From Rhodobacter sp. CACIA14H1 (GTDB lineage: Bacteria > Pseudomonadota > Alphaproteobacteria > Rhodobacterales > Rhodobacteraceae): a stretch of 58,581 bases of DNA. This document shows, piece by piece, positions 8,321-16,292 of this stretch. The stretch's first letter is position 1. Every line of letters begins with the position of its first letter. Position numbers and translations under genes: made by a program. The notes below the pieces were generated by a model that saw only the letters and a list, made by a program, of their open reading frames with translations, was not told where the DNA came from and made no database searches. The DNA lies in NCBI GenBank assembly GCA_000500915.1, contig AYNO01000005.1:1-58581 (forward strand), read 5' to 3'.

Positions 8321-9346
8321 GTGACGCATTCGCCCGCCGACCTGCTGACCGCCTACCGCCTGCGCTGGAAACGGCGCAGGCTCCTTGGCCGCGCATGGCG
8401 CAGGCGCCACGACCTCCGCCCCGTCTCGGACCGCCGCGCCGCGATCGGCCCGCATGACATCCTCGCCTTTTCCTGCATCCGCAACGAAATCCTCCGCCTG
8501 CCATGGTTCCTGGACCATCACCGCAGTCTGGGCGTCTCGCATTTCCTCGTGGTGGACAACGGCAGCGACGACGGCTCCGCCGCCTATCTCGCCGCCCAGC
8601 CCGATGTCTCGCTCTGGTCCACGCTGGCCAGCTACAAGGCCTCGCGCTTCGGCATGGACTGGCTGACATGGCTGATGATGCGCAACGGGCATGGCCACTG
8701 GTGCCTGACCGTCGATGCCGACGAACTGCTGGTCTATCCATACTGCGACAGCCGCGACCTCCGCGCCCTGACCCACTGGCTCGACAGCACCGGCCGCCCC
8801 ATGTTCGGCGCCATGATGCTGGACCTCTATCCGAAGGGTCCGGTCGGCGATCACCCCTATCATGCGGGCGACAACCCGCTGGACGTGCTGGAATGGTTCG
8901 ATCCCTCCGGCTACGGCATCCGCATCCAGCAGCCCATGCGCAACCTCTGGATACAGGGCGGCCCCCGCGCCCGCAGCTTCTTCACCGCCGATCCCCGCCG
9001 CGCCCCGACCCTGAACAAGGTGCCGCTGGTCAGATGGCACTGGCGCTATGCCTATGTGAACTCCACCCACTCCCTCTTGCCGCCCCGCCTGAACGCAATC
9101 TACGACACCGGCGGGGCCGAGGCGCCCTCGGGCCTCCTGCTCCATACCAAGTTCCTGAACACCATCGTCACCCGCGCCGCCGAAGAACAGCAGCGCGGCG
9201 AACACTTCTCCAACTCCGCCCAATATGACGGCTATTACGACGCCCTGACCCGCAACCCCGATTTCTGGACCCCGCAATCCCGCCGCCTGACGACATGGCG
9301 GGCTCTGGAATCGCTGGGCCTCATGTCGCGGGGCGGCTGGATATGA
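8321..9346 (+). CDS. Family 2-like glycosyltransferase (paralogue 1)
   Basis: Start GTG at 8321, 341 residues. The Glyco_tranf_2_4-type core begins at FSCIRNEILRLPWFLDHHRSLG, has the nucleotide-sugar segment VVDNGSDDGS, and the metal-binding DxD-like motif in TVDADELLVYPY. The C-terminal half contains WIQGGPRAR, NKVPLVRW and a conserved tail LESLGLMSRGGW. No membrane segment is evident, so it should act at the cytoplasmic face. It is a tandem paralogue of the gene at 9557; matching blocks run the whole length (for example IQGGPRAR, SLLP, EQQRGEH versus ELKRGQH). Acceptor and sugar are unknown; galU immediately upstream hints at UDP-glucose-derived donors. Confidence 0.85.
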   Translation: MTHSPADLLTAYRLRWKRRRLLGRAWRRRHDLRPVSDRRAAIGPHDILAFSCIRNEILRLPWFLDHHRSLGVSHFLVVDNGSDDGSAAYLAAQPDVSLWSTLASYKASRFGMDWLTWLMMRNGHGHWCLTVDADELLVYPYCDSRDLRALTHWLDSTGRPMFGAMMLDLYPKGPVGDHPYHAGDNPLDVLEWFDPSGYGIRIQQPMRNLWIQGGPRARSFFTADPRRAPTLNKVPLVRWHWRYAYVNSTHSLLPPRLNAIYDTGGAEAPSGLLLHTKFLNTIVTRAAEEQQRGEHFSNSAQYDGYYDALTRNPDFWTPQSRRLTTWRALESLGLMSRGGWI

Positions 9347-9397
9347 TGCGCCAAATCCGCAGCATCCCCGCCATCCGGATGTGACGGCGATCCAGCA

Positions 9398-9426
9398 ATT
9401 GTTTACACTTTCCCGACCAAATACTA
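9398..9426 (+). promoter_or_regulatory. Predicted sigma-70-type promoter in the gap before glycosyltransferase paralogue 2
   Basis: TTGTTT (9398-9403), a 17-nt spacer and TACTAA (9421-9426) lie in a 210-bp interval that is distinctly more AT-rich than its surroundings. It would give paralogue 2 and the downstream genes their own transcription start. Confidence 0.45.
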
Positions 9427-9556
9427 ATCTGGATCAAAAGGCTGGTTCTTCCGCCGTGCGGATGGGTCCGCAGCCAGAACGGAATGCAGGCAGGTCGGGG
9501 TGTGCGGCACGATTTTCGCAACGTGCCGGTCACAGGGTAAAGGCGGGTAGGTCAAG

Positions 9557-10567
9557 GTGGGGATCGTCGGGGCATATCGGCTGAGGCTGCGCCGCAGGCG
9601 GTTGCACCTGCGCGCATGGCTCAAACGCCGCGAACTGACCGCCATCGCCAACCGCACCGGCGCGATCCGGTCCGACTCCATCCTCCTCGTCAGCACCCTG
9701 CGCAACGAACGCATCCGCCTGCCCTATTTCCTGCGCTATTACCGCGACCTCGGGGTCAACCACTTCCTCTTCATCGACAACGCCTCCGAAGACGGCTCTC
9801 CCGAATACCTCGCGTCGCAGCCCGACGTGTCGATCTGGTCCACGCGGGGCAGCTATCGCAGCTCCCGCTACGGGATGGACTGGGTCACGGCGATCCAGCG
9901 GAAATACTGCCACGGCCACTGGACGCTGGTCGTCGATCCGGACGAATTCTTCGTCTATCCCTTCTGCGAGACGCGCCCGCTGAAGGCGCTGACCGACTGG
10001 CTGGAAAGTTCGGGCATCCGCTCCTTCTCGGCCATGCTCCTCGACATGTATCCCAAGGGACCGATCGACGCGCAGCCCTACCGCGAAGGGCAGGACCCGT
10101 TCGAGATCGCGCATTGGTTCGACAGCGCCAACTATTCCGTGAAACGCAACCGCGGCGACGGCAACCTGTGGATTCAGGGCGGCCCCCGCGCCCGCACCTT
10201 CTTTGCCGACAACCCGAAGGGCGCCCCCGCCCTGAACAAGATCCCGCTGGTCAGATGGGACCGCGCCTATGCCTATGCCAGCTCGACCCACAGCCTCCTG
10301 CCGCGCGGGCTGAACCTCGTCTATGACGAATGGGGCGGCGAAAAGGCCTCGGGCTGCCTCCTGCACGCGAAATTCCTCGATACCTTCGCCGCCAAGGCCG
10401 AAGAGGAACTCAAGCGCGGGCAGCACTACGCCAACAGCGCCGAATACCGCGCCTACCGCGACGGCCTGCAGGCGCAGCCAGACCTCTGGTGCAAGTGGTC
10501 CGAACGCTACATCAACTGGCGGCAGCTCGAAATCCTCGGGCTGATGTCCAAGGGGAACTGGGCATGA
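9557..10567 (+). CDS. Family 2-like glycosyltransferase (paralogue 2)
   Basis: A 336-residue protein starting with GTG at 9557, 3 nt after GTCAAGG-type purines. It has the same layout as its upstream neighbour: VSTLRNERIRLPYFLRYYRDLG, VNHFLFIDNASEDGS, the DxD-like site VVDPDEFFVYPF, GNLWIQGGPRAR, NKIPLVRW and a C-terminal LEILGLMSKGNW. The two copies arose by duplication and have diverged substantially, so different acceptors are likely. Its stop overlaps the next gene (ATGA), coupling it to the branching-type glycosyltransferase. Probable cytoplasmic-face enzyme in surface glycan synthesis; substrate unknown. Confidence 0.85.
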   Translation: MGIVGAYRLRLRRRRLHLRAWLKRRELTAIANRTGAIRSDSILLVSTLRNERIRLPYFLRYYRDLGVNHFLFIDNASEDGSPEYLASQPDVSIWSTRGSYRSSRYGMDWVTAIQRKYCHGHWTLVVDPDEFFVYPFCETRPLKALTDWLESSGIRSFSAMLLDMYPKGPIDAQPYREGQDPFEIAHWFDSANYSVKRNRGDGNLWIQGGPRARTFFADNPKGAPALNKIPLVRWDRAYAYASSTHSLLPRGLNLVYDEWGGEKASGCLLHAKFLDTFAAKAEEELKRGQHYANSAEYRAYRDGLQAQPDLWCKWSERYINWRQLEILGLMSKGNWA

Positions 10568-12276
10568 CCGACATCCCCAACGGCACCCTCGGCTTCGTCA
10601 TGCTCTGCCACACGGCCTTCCACAGGGCCGCCGAAACCGCCCGCCACTGGGCCGAACGGGGCTGCCCCGTCGTCATCCACGTCGATCGCCGCGTCGGACA
10701 GTGGAGCTATGACAAATTCCGCAACGACCTGGCCGATCTGCCCAACGTCCTCTTCTCCGAACGCTTCGCCTGCGAATGGGGGACATGGGGCATCGTCGCC
10801 GCCACGCAGGCCGCCACCGAATTGATCCTCGACAGGTTCCCGACGGTCCGGCACGTCTATCTCGCCTCCGGCTCCTGCCTGCCGCTGCGCCCGGTCAGGC
10901 AGTTGATCGCCTATCTGGACGAACGCCCGCGCACCGATTTCATCGAATCCGTCACGACCGAGGAAGTGGGCTGGACGATCGGCGGGTTGAACATGGAACG
11001 TTTCACCCTGCGCTTCCCCTTCTCGTGGCGCACCCAGCGCTGGCTGTTCGACCGCTACGTAAGGCTGCAACGCGCCGTGGGCTTCCAGCGCACGATCCCC
11101 AACGGCATCGTCCCGCATCTGGGCAGCCAGTGGTGGTGCCTGACCCGCCAGACCCTGACCGCCATCCTGCAAGGGCCCGATCGCGCCCTCTATGACCGCT
11201 ACTTCCGCCGCGTCTGGATTCCGGACGAAAGCTATTTCCAGACCCTTGTCCGTCAGGTCTCCTCAAACGTCGAAAGCCGTTCCCTCACCCTGTCGAAATT
11301 CGATTTCCAGGGCAAACCGCACATCTTCTACGACGACCACCTGCAACTCCTCCGCCGGTCCGACTGCTTCGTCGCCCGCAAGATCTGGCCCAACGCGACC
11401 AAACTCTACGCCACCTTCCTGTCCGACGATGCCGAACGGCAGGCGGCGGGCGAACCCAACCCCGGCAAGATCGACCGCCTGTTCTCCAAGGCCGTCGAAC
11501 GCCGCGTGAAGGGCCGCCCCGGCCTCTACATGCAAAGCCGCTTCCCGAACGAGGATTGGGAAAACGGCCGCACCGCCGCGCCCTATTCCGTCTTCCAGGG
11601 CTTCTCCGACGTGTTCGAGAATTTCGAAGGCTGGCTGTCCAAAGTCACCGGCAGCCGCGTCCACGGCCACCTCTTCGCCCCCGACCGCGTCGAATTCGCA
11701 GGGGGGGAGGCGGTGTTCAACGGCTCCATCCCCGACAATTCCGCCCTGCGCGACTACAACCCGCGCTCCTTCCTCGCCAACCTGATCTGGGCCACCCGCG
11801 GCGAACGCCAGTGCTTCCAGTTCGGCCCCGCCGACCTGCAGGAACTCAACTGGTTCATGGCGCTGGACTCCAACGCGCAGATATCCGTCATCTCCGGCGC
11901 TTGGGCCGTCCCGCTGTTCAAGTCCAACCGCAACTTCGCCGACATCCGCCGCGAAGCCGCCCGCCTCCAGAAGATCGAGATCGAACATCTCGCCATCCTC
12001 CGCCACTCCACCGCCAAGGCCCGCATCCGGATCTGGAACCTTGCCGAATTCATCGAAAACCCGATGGAACCGCTCCAGACCATCGTGGACGAGATCAGCC
12101 CCCGCTCCCTCCGCCGCCTGACAGAAGCCCCGCGCATGTCCGATCTGGCGGGCTTCGGCCAGTTCCTCCAGAACCTCCGCAACCAGGGGATGCAGCCCGT
12201 CCTCATGGGCGATTTCCCCTCCAGCGACGACCGGCCCAACGAATCCCGCCGTGGCCGCCCCTACCTTGTGAAGTGA
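10564..12276 (+). CDS. Core-2/I-branching-type glycosyltransferase (GT14-like) with long C-terminal domain
   Basis: A 570-residue protein. The first roughly 260 residues resemble the Branch family (beta-1,6-N-acetylglucosaminyltransferases): GFVMLCHTAFHRAAET, VIHVDRRV, WGTWGIVAATQAATELIL, VYLASGSCLPLRP, and a QWWCLTRQTL segment. The remaining roughly 300 residues (from about RSFPNEDW through GRPYLVK) form a separate soluble domain. I recall this as an uncharacterised Rhodobacteraceae-associated C-terminal domain (DUF5927-like); that label is from memory. No signal peptide is seen. It starts in the stop of the preceding glycosyltransferase and ends 4 bp before the sulfotransferase, so three genes form one unit. 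Inferred role: adding a side branch to a glycan that is then sulfated. Confidence 0.75.
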   Translation: MTDIPNGTLGFVMLCHTAFHRAAETARHWAERGCPVVIHVDRRVGQWSYDKFRNDLADLPNVLFSERFACEWGTWGIVAATQAATELILDRFPTVRHVYLASGSCLPLRPVRQLIAYLDERPRTDFIESVTTEEVGWTIGGLNMERFTLRFPFSWRTQRWLFDRYVRLQRAVGFQRTIPNGIVPHLGSQWWCLTRQTLTAILQGPDRALYDRYFRRVWIPDESYFQTLVRQVSSNVESRSLTLSKFDFQGKPHIFYDDHLQLLRRSDCFVARKIWPNATKLYATFLSDDAERQAAGEPNPGKIDRLFSKAVERRVKGRPGLYMQSRFPNEDWENGRTAAPYSVFQGFSDVFENFEGWLSKVTGSRVHGHLFAPDRVEFAGGEAVFNGSIPDNSALRDYNPRSFLANLIWATRGERQCFQFGPADLQELNWFMALDSNAQISVISGAWAVPLFKSNRNFADIRREAARLQKIEIEHLAILRHSTAKARIRIWNLAEFIENPMEPLQTIVDEISPRSLRRLTEAPRMSDLAGFGQFLQNLRNQGMQPVLMGDFPSSDDRPNESRRGRPYLVK

Positions 12277-12280
12277 CCCC

Positions 12281-13678
12281 GTGACCCGTCCGTTCGACAG
12301 CTTCGTCATGTTCGCCGAAATGCGGACTGGCTCCAATTTCCTCGAAGCCAATCTCAACGCCCTCGCCGGCGTCACCTGCCATGGCGAGGTGTTCAACCCC
12401 GTCTTCATCGGCAAGAAGGACCAGACCGAACTCTTCGGCATCACCCTTGCCGACCGCGAGGAAGACCCCCTCCGCCTCCTCCGCCGCCTGCGCGAACGCA
12501 GCTCCGGCCTGCCCGGCTTCCGCTATTTCCACGACCACGACCCCCGCGTGTTCGACCTCGTCATGGACGACCCGCGCTGCGCCAAGATCGTGCTGACGCG
12601 CAACCCGATCGAAAGCTATGTCAGCCTCAAGATCGCGCAGGCCACCGGCCAGTGGAAACTGACCAACCCCAAGAACCTGAAACAGGCCAAGGCCCGCTTC
12701 GACCCCGCCGAATTCGCCGGCCATCTGGACGAGGTGCAGCAATTCCAGATCCGCCTCCTGCACGCCCTGCAGGCGCGCGGGCAGACGGCCTTCTACATCG
12801 ACTATGACGACATCCCCGATCTTGCCGTCCTGAACGGCCTTGCCGCCTTCCTCGGCATCGACTCGCGGCTGGAAAAGGTGGATGCCTCGCTGACGGTGCA
12901 GAACCCCGAACCGCTGGGCGAAAAGGTCACGAACCTTGCGGCGATGGAACAGACGCTGGCGCGGCTGGACCGGTTCAACCTGTCGCGCACCCCGAACTTC
13001 GAACCCCGCCGCAACGCCGCCATCCCGGGCTATGTCGCCGCATCCGCCGCCCCGCTCCTGTTCCAGCCGGTCAAGGGCGCCCCCGTCCAGCCGCTGGTGG
13101 ACTGGCTCGCCACCTTCGGCGGGGTGGAACGCGACTTCACGCACAAGACCCTGCGCCAGTGGAAACGCGCCCATCCCGGTCACCGCAGCTTTACCGTCCT
13201 GCGCCATCCGCTGGACCGCGCCCACCGCGCCTTCTGGGAACTGGAACAGGGCGCCATGGCACAGGAACAGCGCAACGTCCTGTCACGGGTCCACGGCGTC
13301 CACCTGCCGAAACCCGGCCAGCCCTATACCGACCCGAAGGACCGCCACGCGGCCTTCCTCGCCTTCCTGCGCTTCCTGAAACGCAACCTCGCGGGCCAGA
13401 CCGGGTTCAAGACGGATGCCGGCTGGGCCACCCAGACCGCCATCCTGCAAGGCTTCGCCCAGTTCCAGCAGCCCGACCTCGTCCTGCGCGAGGATACGCT
13501 GCCACAGGGCCTTGCCTTCCTTGCCGCCGAAACCGGCCTTCCCGCGCCGGAAGTCACCCTTCCGCGCGATGCCTGCGACGATGCGCTGGACACGATCCGC
13601 GACGGCGAACTCGAAGAGGCCGCGCGTGACGCCTACCAGAAGGACTACCAGTCCTTCGGCTTCTTCCCGAAACGCTAG
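12281..13678 (+). CDS. Sulfotransferase-family protein with two sulfotransferase-like halves
   Basis: A 465-residue protein, start GTG at 12281, 4 bp after the previous stop. The N-terminal half matches NodH/Stf0-type sulfotransferases: a PAPS 5'-phosphosulfate loop (RTGSNFLE, residues 15-22) and a 3'-phosphate site (KIVLTRNPIESYVSL, near 102-116). The C-terminal half contains a second 3'-phosphate-site-like block (FTVLRHPLDRAHRAFWEL, 304-321) typical of the other, carbohydrate 2-O-type sulfotransferase family, but its 5' loop (LLFQPVKGAPVQ) is degenerate. One half may be catalytic and the other accessory. It would transfer sulfate from PAPS to a glycan or lipid. CysQ upstream could remove the PAP product. 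It converges on ptsN and the two stops share bases. Confidence 0.75.
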   Translation: MTRPFDSFVMFAEMRTGSNFLEANLNALAGVTCHGEVFNPVFIGKKDQTELFGITLADREEDPLRLLRRLRERSSGLPGFRYFHDHDPRVFDLVMDDPRCAKIVLTRNPIESYVSLKIAQATGQWKLTNPKNLKQAKARFDPAEFAGHLDEVQQFQIRLLHALQARGQTAFYIDYDDIPDLAVLNGLAAFLGIDSRLEKVDASLTVQNPEPLGEKVTNLAAMEQTLARLDRFNLSRTPNFEPRRNAAIPGYVAASAAPLLFQPVKGAPVQPLVDWLATFGGVERDFTHKTLRQWKRAHPGHRSFTVLRHPLDRAHRAFWELEQGAMAQEQRNVLSRVHGVHLPKPGQPYTDPKDRHAAFLAFLRFLKRNLAGQTGFKTDAGWATQTAILQGFAQFQQPDLVLREDTLPQGLAFLAAETGLPAPEVTLPRDACDDALDTIRDGELEEAARDAYQKDYQSFGFFPKR

Positions 13679-14139
13679 GCGGCGGCCGTGGTACGCGATT
13701 CGGTCAGGATCGCGTGCAGCTTCGCCGGATCGCTGTTCGCCCGCAGCTTCGCCACGATGGCCTGATCCCGCATCGTCCGGCTGACCAGCGCCAGCGCCTT
13801 CAGATGGTCCACGCCCGAATCCTTCGGCGCGAACAGCCCGAAGACCAGATCGACCGGCTGCCGGTCCACGCTGTCGTAATCCAGCGGCTTTTCCAGCCGG
13901 ATGAACACGCCCCGGATATCCTTCAGGTCCTCAAGCCGCGCATGGGGCAGGGCGATGCCATGCCCCACGCCGGTCGGTCCCAGACTTTCCCGCTCCTGCA
14001 ACCCGTCGATCGCCGTCGCCCCGCTCATGCCATAGGCCTGCGCGGCAAGCTCCCCCAGTTCCTGGAAGAGCCGCTTCTTGCTGGTCAACTGACCGACGAC
14101 CCGCACGGCCCCCGGAATCAAAAGCTTGGAAAGTTCCAT
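13675..14139 (-). CDS. ptsN: PTS IIA-like nitrogen-regulatory protein (EIIA-Ntr)
   Basis: A 154-residue cytoplasmic phosphocarrier of the PTS-Ntr system. It receives phosphate from NPr and regulates partners in potassium, carbon and nitrogen balance. The phosphorylated histidine is H66 in GHGIALPHARL. The PLDYDSVDRQPVDLVFGLFAP and VDHLKALALVSR segments are family hallmarks. Start at MELSKLL is 37 nt after the hpf stop, so it is the last gene of the rnd-to-ptsN operon. In many proteobacteria rpoN lies in this cluster; here it is absent. Confidence 0.95.
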   Translation of the reverse strand: MELSKLLIPGAVRVVGQLTSKKRLFQELGELAAQAYGMSGATAIDGLQERESLGPTGVGHGIALPHARLEDLKDIRGVFIRLEKPLDYDSVDRQPVDLVFGLFAPKDSGVDHLKALALVSRTMRDQAIVAKLRANSDPAKLHAILTESRTTAAA

Positions 14140-14176
14140 CAGGTGCCGTCGTTCCTGTGCCGCGCCAAGGCGGGCG

Positions 14177-14755
14177 TCATTTGCTGTTGCGCGGATCGAT
14201 CCAGCCGATGTTCCCGTCCTCCCGACGGTACACCACATTCACGCCGCCATGTCCTTCGTTGCGGAACACGAGCATCTTCTGACCCCCCAGCTCCAGCTGC
14301 ATCACCGCCTCGCCGACGGTGATCGAAGGAATCTTCGTCTCCATTTCGGCAATCACGATGGGCTGCGGCACGCCGTTGTGGTCGTCGTCCTCGGGCTCCT
14401 CGGTTGGCGCGAGGATATAGGCGGAGCCTTCGGCGAATTCAACAGGTGCCGTCCGGGCACTGTGATGGTTGCGCAGACGGCGCTTGTAGCGGCGCAACTG
14501 CTTGTCCATCTTCTCGCGGCAGGATTCGAAGGCGGCATAGATTTCCGCCGCATGGCCCTTCGCCTGCGCCGTCAGGCCGGTGGACAGGTGGATGGTCGCT
14601 TCACAGATGAACTCGTGCGCGGCCCGCGAAAAGACGATCACGGCATCGGTCGGGCGCTGGGCATATTTCTCCACCACCTCGCCCAGCTCGGCCTTCACAT
14701 GCGTCTGGAGCGCCTCTCCGATGTCGATCTGTTTTCCGCTGATCTGGTAACGCAT
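14177..14755 (-). CDS. hpf: Long-form ribosome hibernation promoting factor
   Basis: A 192-residue protein with the N-terminal HPF/YfiA domain (MRYQISGKQIDIGEALQTHV to about residue 110) and the extra C-terminal dimerisation domain (from IPSITVGEAVMQLELGGQKM to the end). This is the long form, which pairs 70S ribosomes into inactive 100S particles in stationary phase. A strong ribosome site (GGAGGAAG) precedes the ATG. A TTGACA box lies about 190 bp upstream. The long gap from lptB and the separate promoter suggest it can be expressed independently of the lpt genes. Confidence 0.95.
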   Translation of the reverse strand: MRYQISGKQIDIGEALQTHVKAELGEVVEKYAQRPTDAVIVFSRAAHEFICEATIHLSTGLTAQAKGHAAEIYAAFESCREKMDKQLRRYKRRLRNHHSARTAPVEFAEGSAYILAPTEEPEDDDHNGVPQPIVIAEMETKIPSITVGEAVMQLELGGQKMLVFRNEGHGGVNVVYRREDGNIGWIDPRNSK

Positions 14756-14919
14756 GGTGCTTCCTCCGCGTGAATTCGGTCGTCCCGCCCGTTACAGGGG
14801 CGGTCGGACCCTCGTGAAACTGACTTGGGTTCCGGCGGCGGCTCCCGCAAGGCGGCCACCCGTCGAAAGGGCGGCAGCGGCAGAAGCGGACATGGCGATT
14901 TGCACACGCATCACGGGCA

Positions 14920-14948
14920 TTTGGCATCCGCCAGCCCCGCCTTGTCAA
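14920..14948 (-). promoter_or_regulatory. Predicted promoter of hpf-ptsN
   Basis: A perfect TTGACA (plus-strand 14943-14948) lies in the 252-bp gap between lptB and hpf. After a 16-17-nt spacer only a poor -10 (around TGCCAA/GCCAAA) follows. The rest of this gap shows no gene. Confidence 0.4.
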
Positions 14949-15007
14949 CAGAGTCGTAGGGATGGGTGGCGCTCTCCGCTGCGCTGGGTCGCGCTGGCAG
15001 GCGACGG

Positions 15008-15766
15008 TCAGCCGATGCGGAAATTCTGCCCCAGATAGACGCGGCGCACCGTCTCGTCGCGCACCACCTCGTCGGTGGTCCCGCTCATCAGCACCTTGCC
15101 GTCATGCAGGATATAGGCGCGGTCCACGATCTCCAGCGTCTCGCGCACGTTATGGTCGGTGATCAGCACGCCGATCCCCCGCGATTTCAGGTCCTGCACC
15201 AGATGCCGGATTTCCCCCACCGCAATCGGGTCCACACCGGCAAAGGGTTCGTCCAGCAACAGGTATTTCGGGTCCGCCGCCAGACAGCGGGCGATTTCCA
15301 CCCGCCGCCGCTCCCCGCCCGAAAGCGCCAGCGCGGGGGCGCGGCGCAGATGGGTGATGGAAAACTCCGACAGCAGCTCCTCCAGCCGCTCGCGCCGCTT
15401 GTGCCGGTCGGAATGGGTGATTTCCAGCACGGCAAGGATGTTGTCCTCCACCGACAGGCCGCGGAAGATGGAAACCTCCTGCGGCAGGTAGCCGATTCCC
15501 ATCCGTGCGCGGCGATACATCGGCAGCGCCGTCACGTCCCGCCCGTCGATCAGCACCTCGCCACCCTCGGGCGTCACCAGCCCCGCGATGGCGTAGAAAC
15601 AGGTCGTCTTGCCCGATCCGTTCGGCCCCAGCAGCGCGACCACCTCGCCCCGGTTCAGATGCATGGACACATCGCGGATCACCGGCCGCCGCTTGTAGCT
15701 TTTGCGCAGCGACCGGATGGCCAGCCCCGCCGACCCCTCGGTCACGGTCAGGCCGGGCGCGGTCAC
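15008..15766 (-). CDS. lptB: LPS export system ATP-binding protein LptB
   Basis: A 252-residue ABC ATPase that powers LPS extraction from the inner membrane with LptFG and LptC. Walker A is GPNGSGKTT, Q-loop in GYLPQE, signature ALSGGERRRVE, Walker B YLLLDEPFAGVDP and switch His in LITDHNVRET. LptB is distinguished by MGIGYLPQEVSIFRGLSVEDNI and the C-terminal VRRVYLGQNF. Start is GTG overlapping the lptA stop (GTGA). LptF and LptG are not in the window. Confidence 0.96.
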   Translation of the reverse strand: MTAPGLTVTEGSAGLAIRSLRKSYKRRPVIRDVSMHLNRGEVVALLGPNGSGKTTCFYAIAGLVTPEGGEVLIDGRDVTALPMYRRARMGIGYLPQEVSIFRGLSVEDNILAVLEITHSDRHKRRERLEELLSEFSITHLRRAPALALSGGERRRVEIARCLAADPKYLLLDEPFAGVDPIAVGEIRHLVQDLKSRGIGVLITDHNVRETLEIVDRAYILHDGKVLMSGTTDEVVRDETVRRVYLGQNFRIG

Positions 15767-16290
15767 GGGGCGGCCTTGCCGGGGGTGAACACGGTCTGCA
15801 CCCGCCCGTCCATGGCCCCGGTCCCCGCGTCCAGATCATAGACCAGCCGCCCGCCCGAAATCGTCGTGGCCCCCTGCGTCAGCAGCACATCGCCCGTCAG
15901 CACCACCTCGCCCGAAGCGATGGTGTAAACCGCCTCGTCCGCCTCGGCCGCATCCGTCGGGCTGGCGAACAGCACGCGCCCCGACAGCAGGACCTTGTCG
16001 ATCCCCTTGCCGTCCGGCGTGTATTCCACCCGCGCCTCGCCCGCCGTGATCGTCATCTCGCCCTGCGTGACCTTCACATTCCCCGTAAAGGTCGCCTGAC
16101 CGTTTGCCTGGTCCACCGCCAGCCGGTCCGCCTCCACCTCCACCGGCAGCGACGTATCCTGCCGCAACCCCTTCAGCTCGATCGCCGTCTGCGCCGCCAC
16201 GGGCAGGGGGGCCCAGATCAGGGGCGCCCAGATCAGGGGGCCCCAGACCAGAAGCGCCAGAAGCATCGATGCGCGCATGGCGGCAGACAT
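15763..16290 (-). CDS. lptA: Periplasmic LPS-bridge protein LptA
   Basis: A 175-residue OstA-domain protein forming the periplasmic beta-jellyroll bridge for LPS. After a signal peptide (to about AAQ), the domain contains VEVEADRLAVDQANGQATFTG, NVKVTQGEMTI and LTQGATTISGGRLVYDL. The signal peptide is odd: a 15-bp unit (GCCCAGATCAGGGGC on the plus strand) is repeated, so the hydrophobic core reads WGPLIWAPLIWAPL. It sits 2 bp after lptC and overlaps lptB. Assignment is by domain plus operon position. Confidence 0.9.
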   Translation of the reverse strand: MSAAMRASMLLALLVWGPLIWAPLIWAPLPVAAQTAIELKGLRQDTSLPVEVEADRLAVDQANGQATFTGNVKVTQGEMTITAGEARVEYTPDGKGIDKVLLSGRVLFASPTDAAEADEAVYTIASGEVVLTGDVLLTQGATTISGGRLVYDLDAGTGAMDGRVQTVFTPGKAAP

Positions 16291-16292
16291 CC

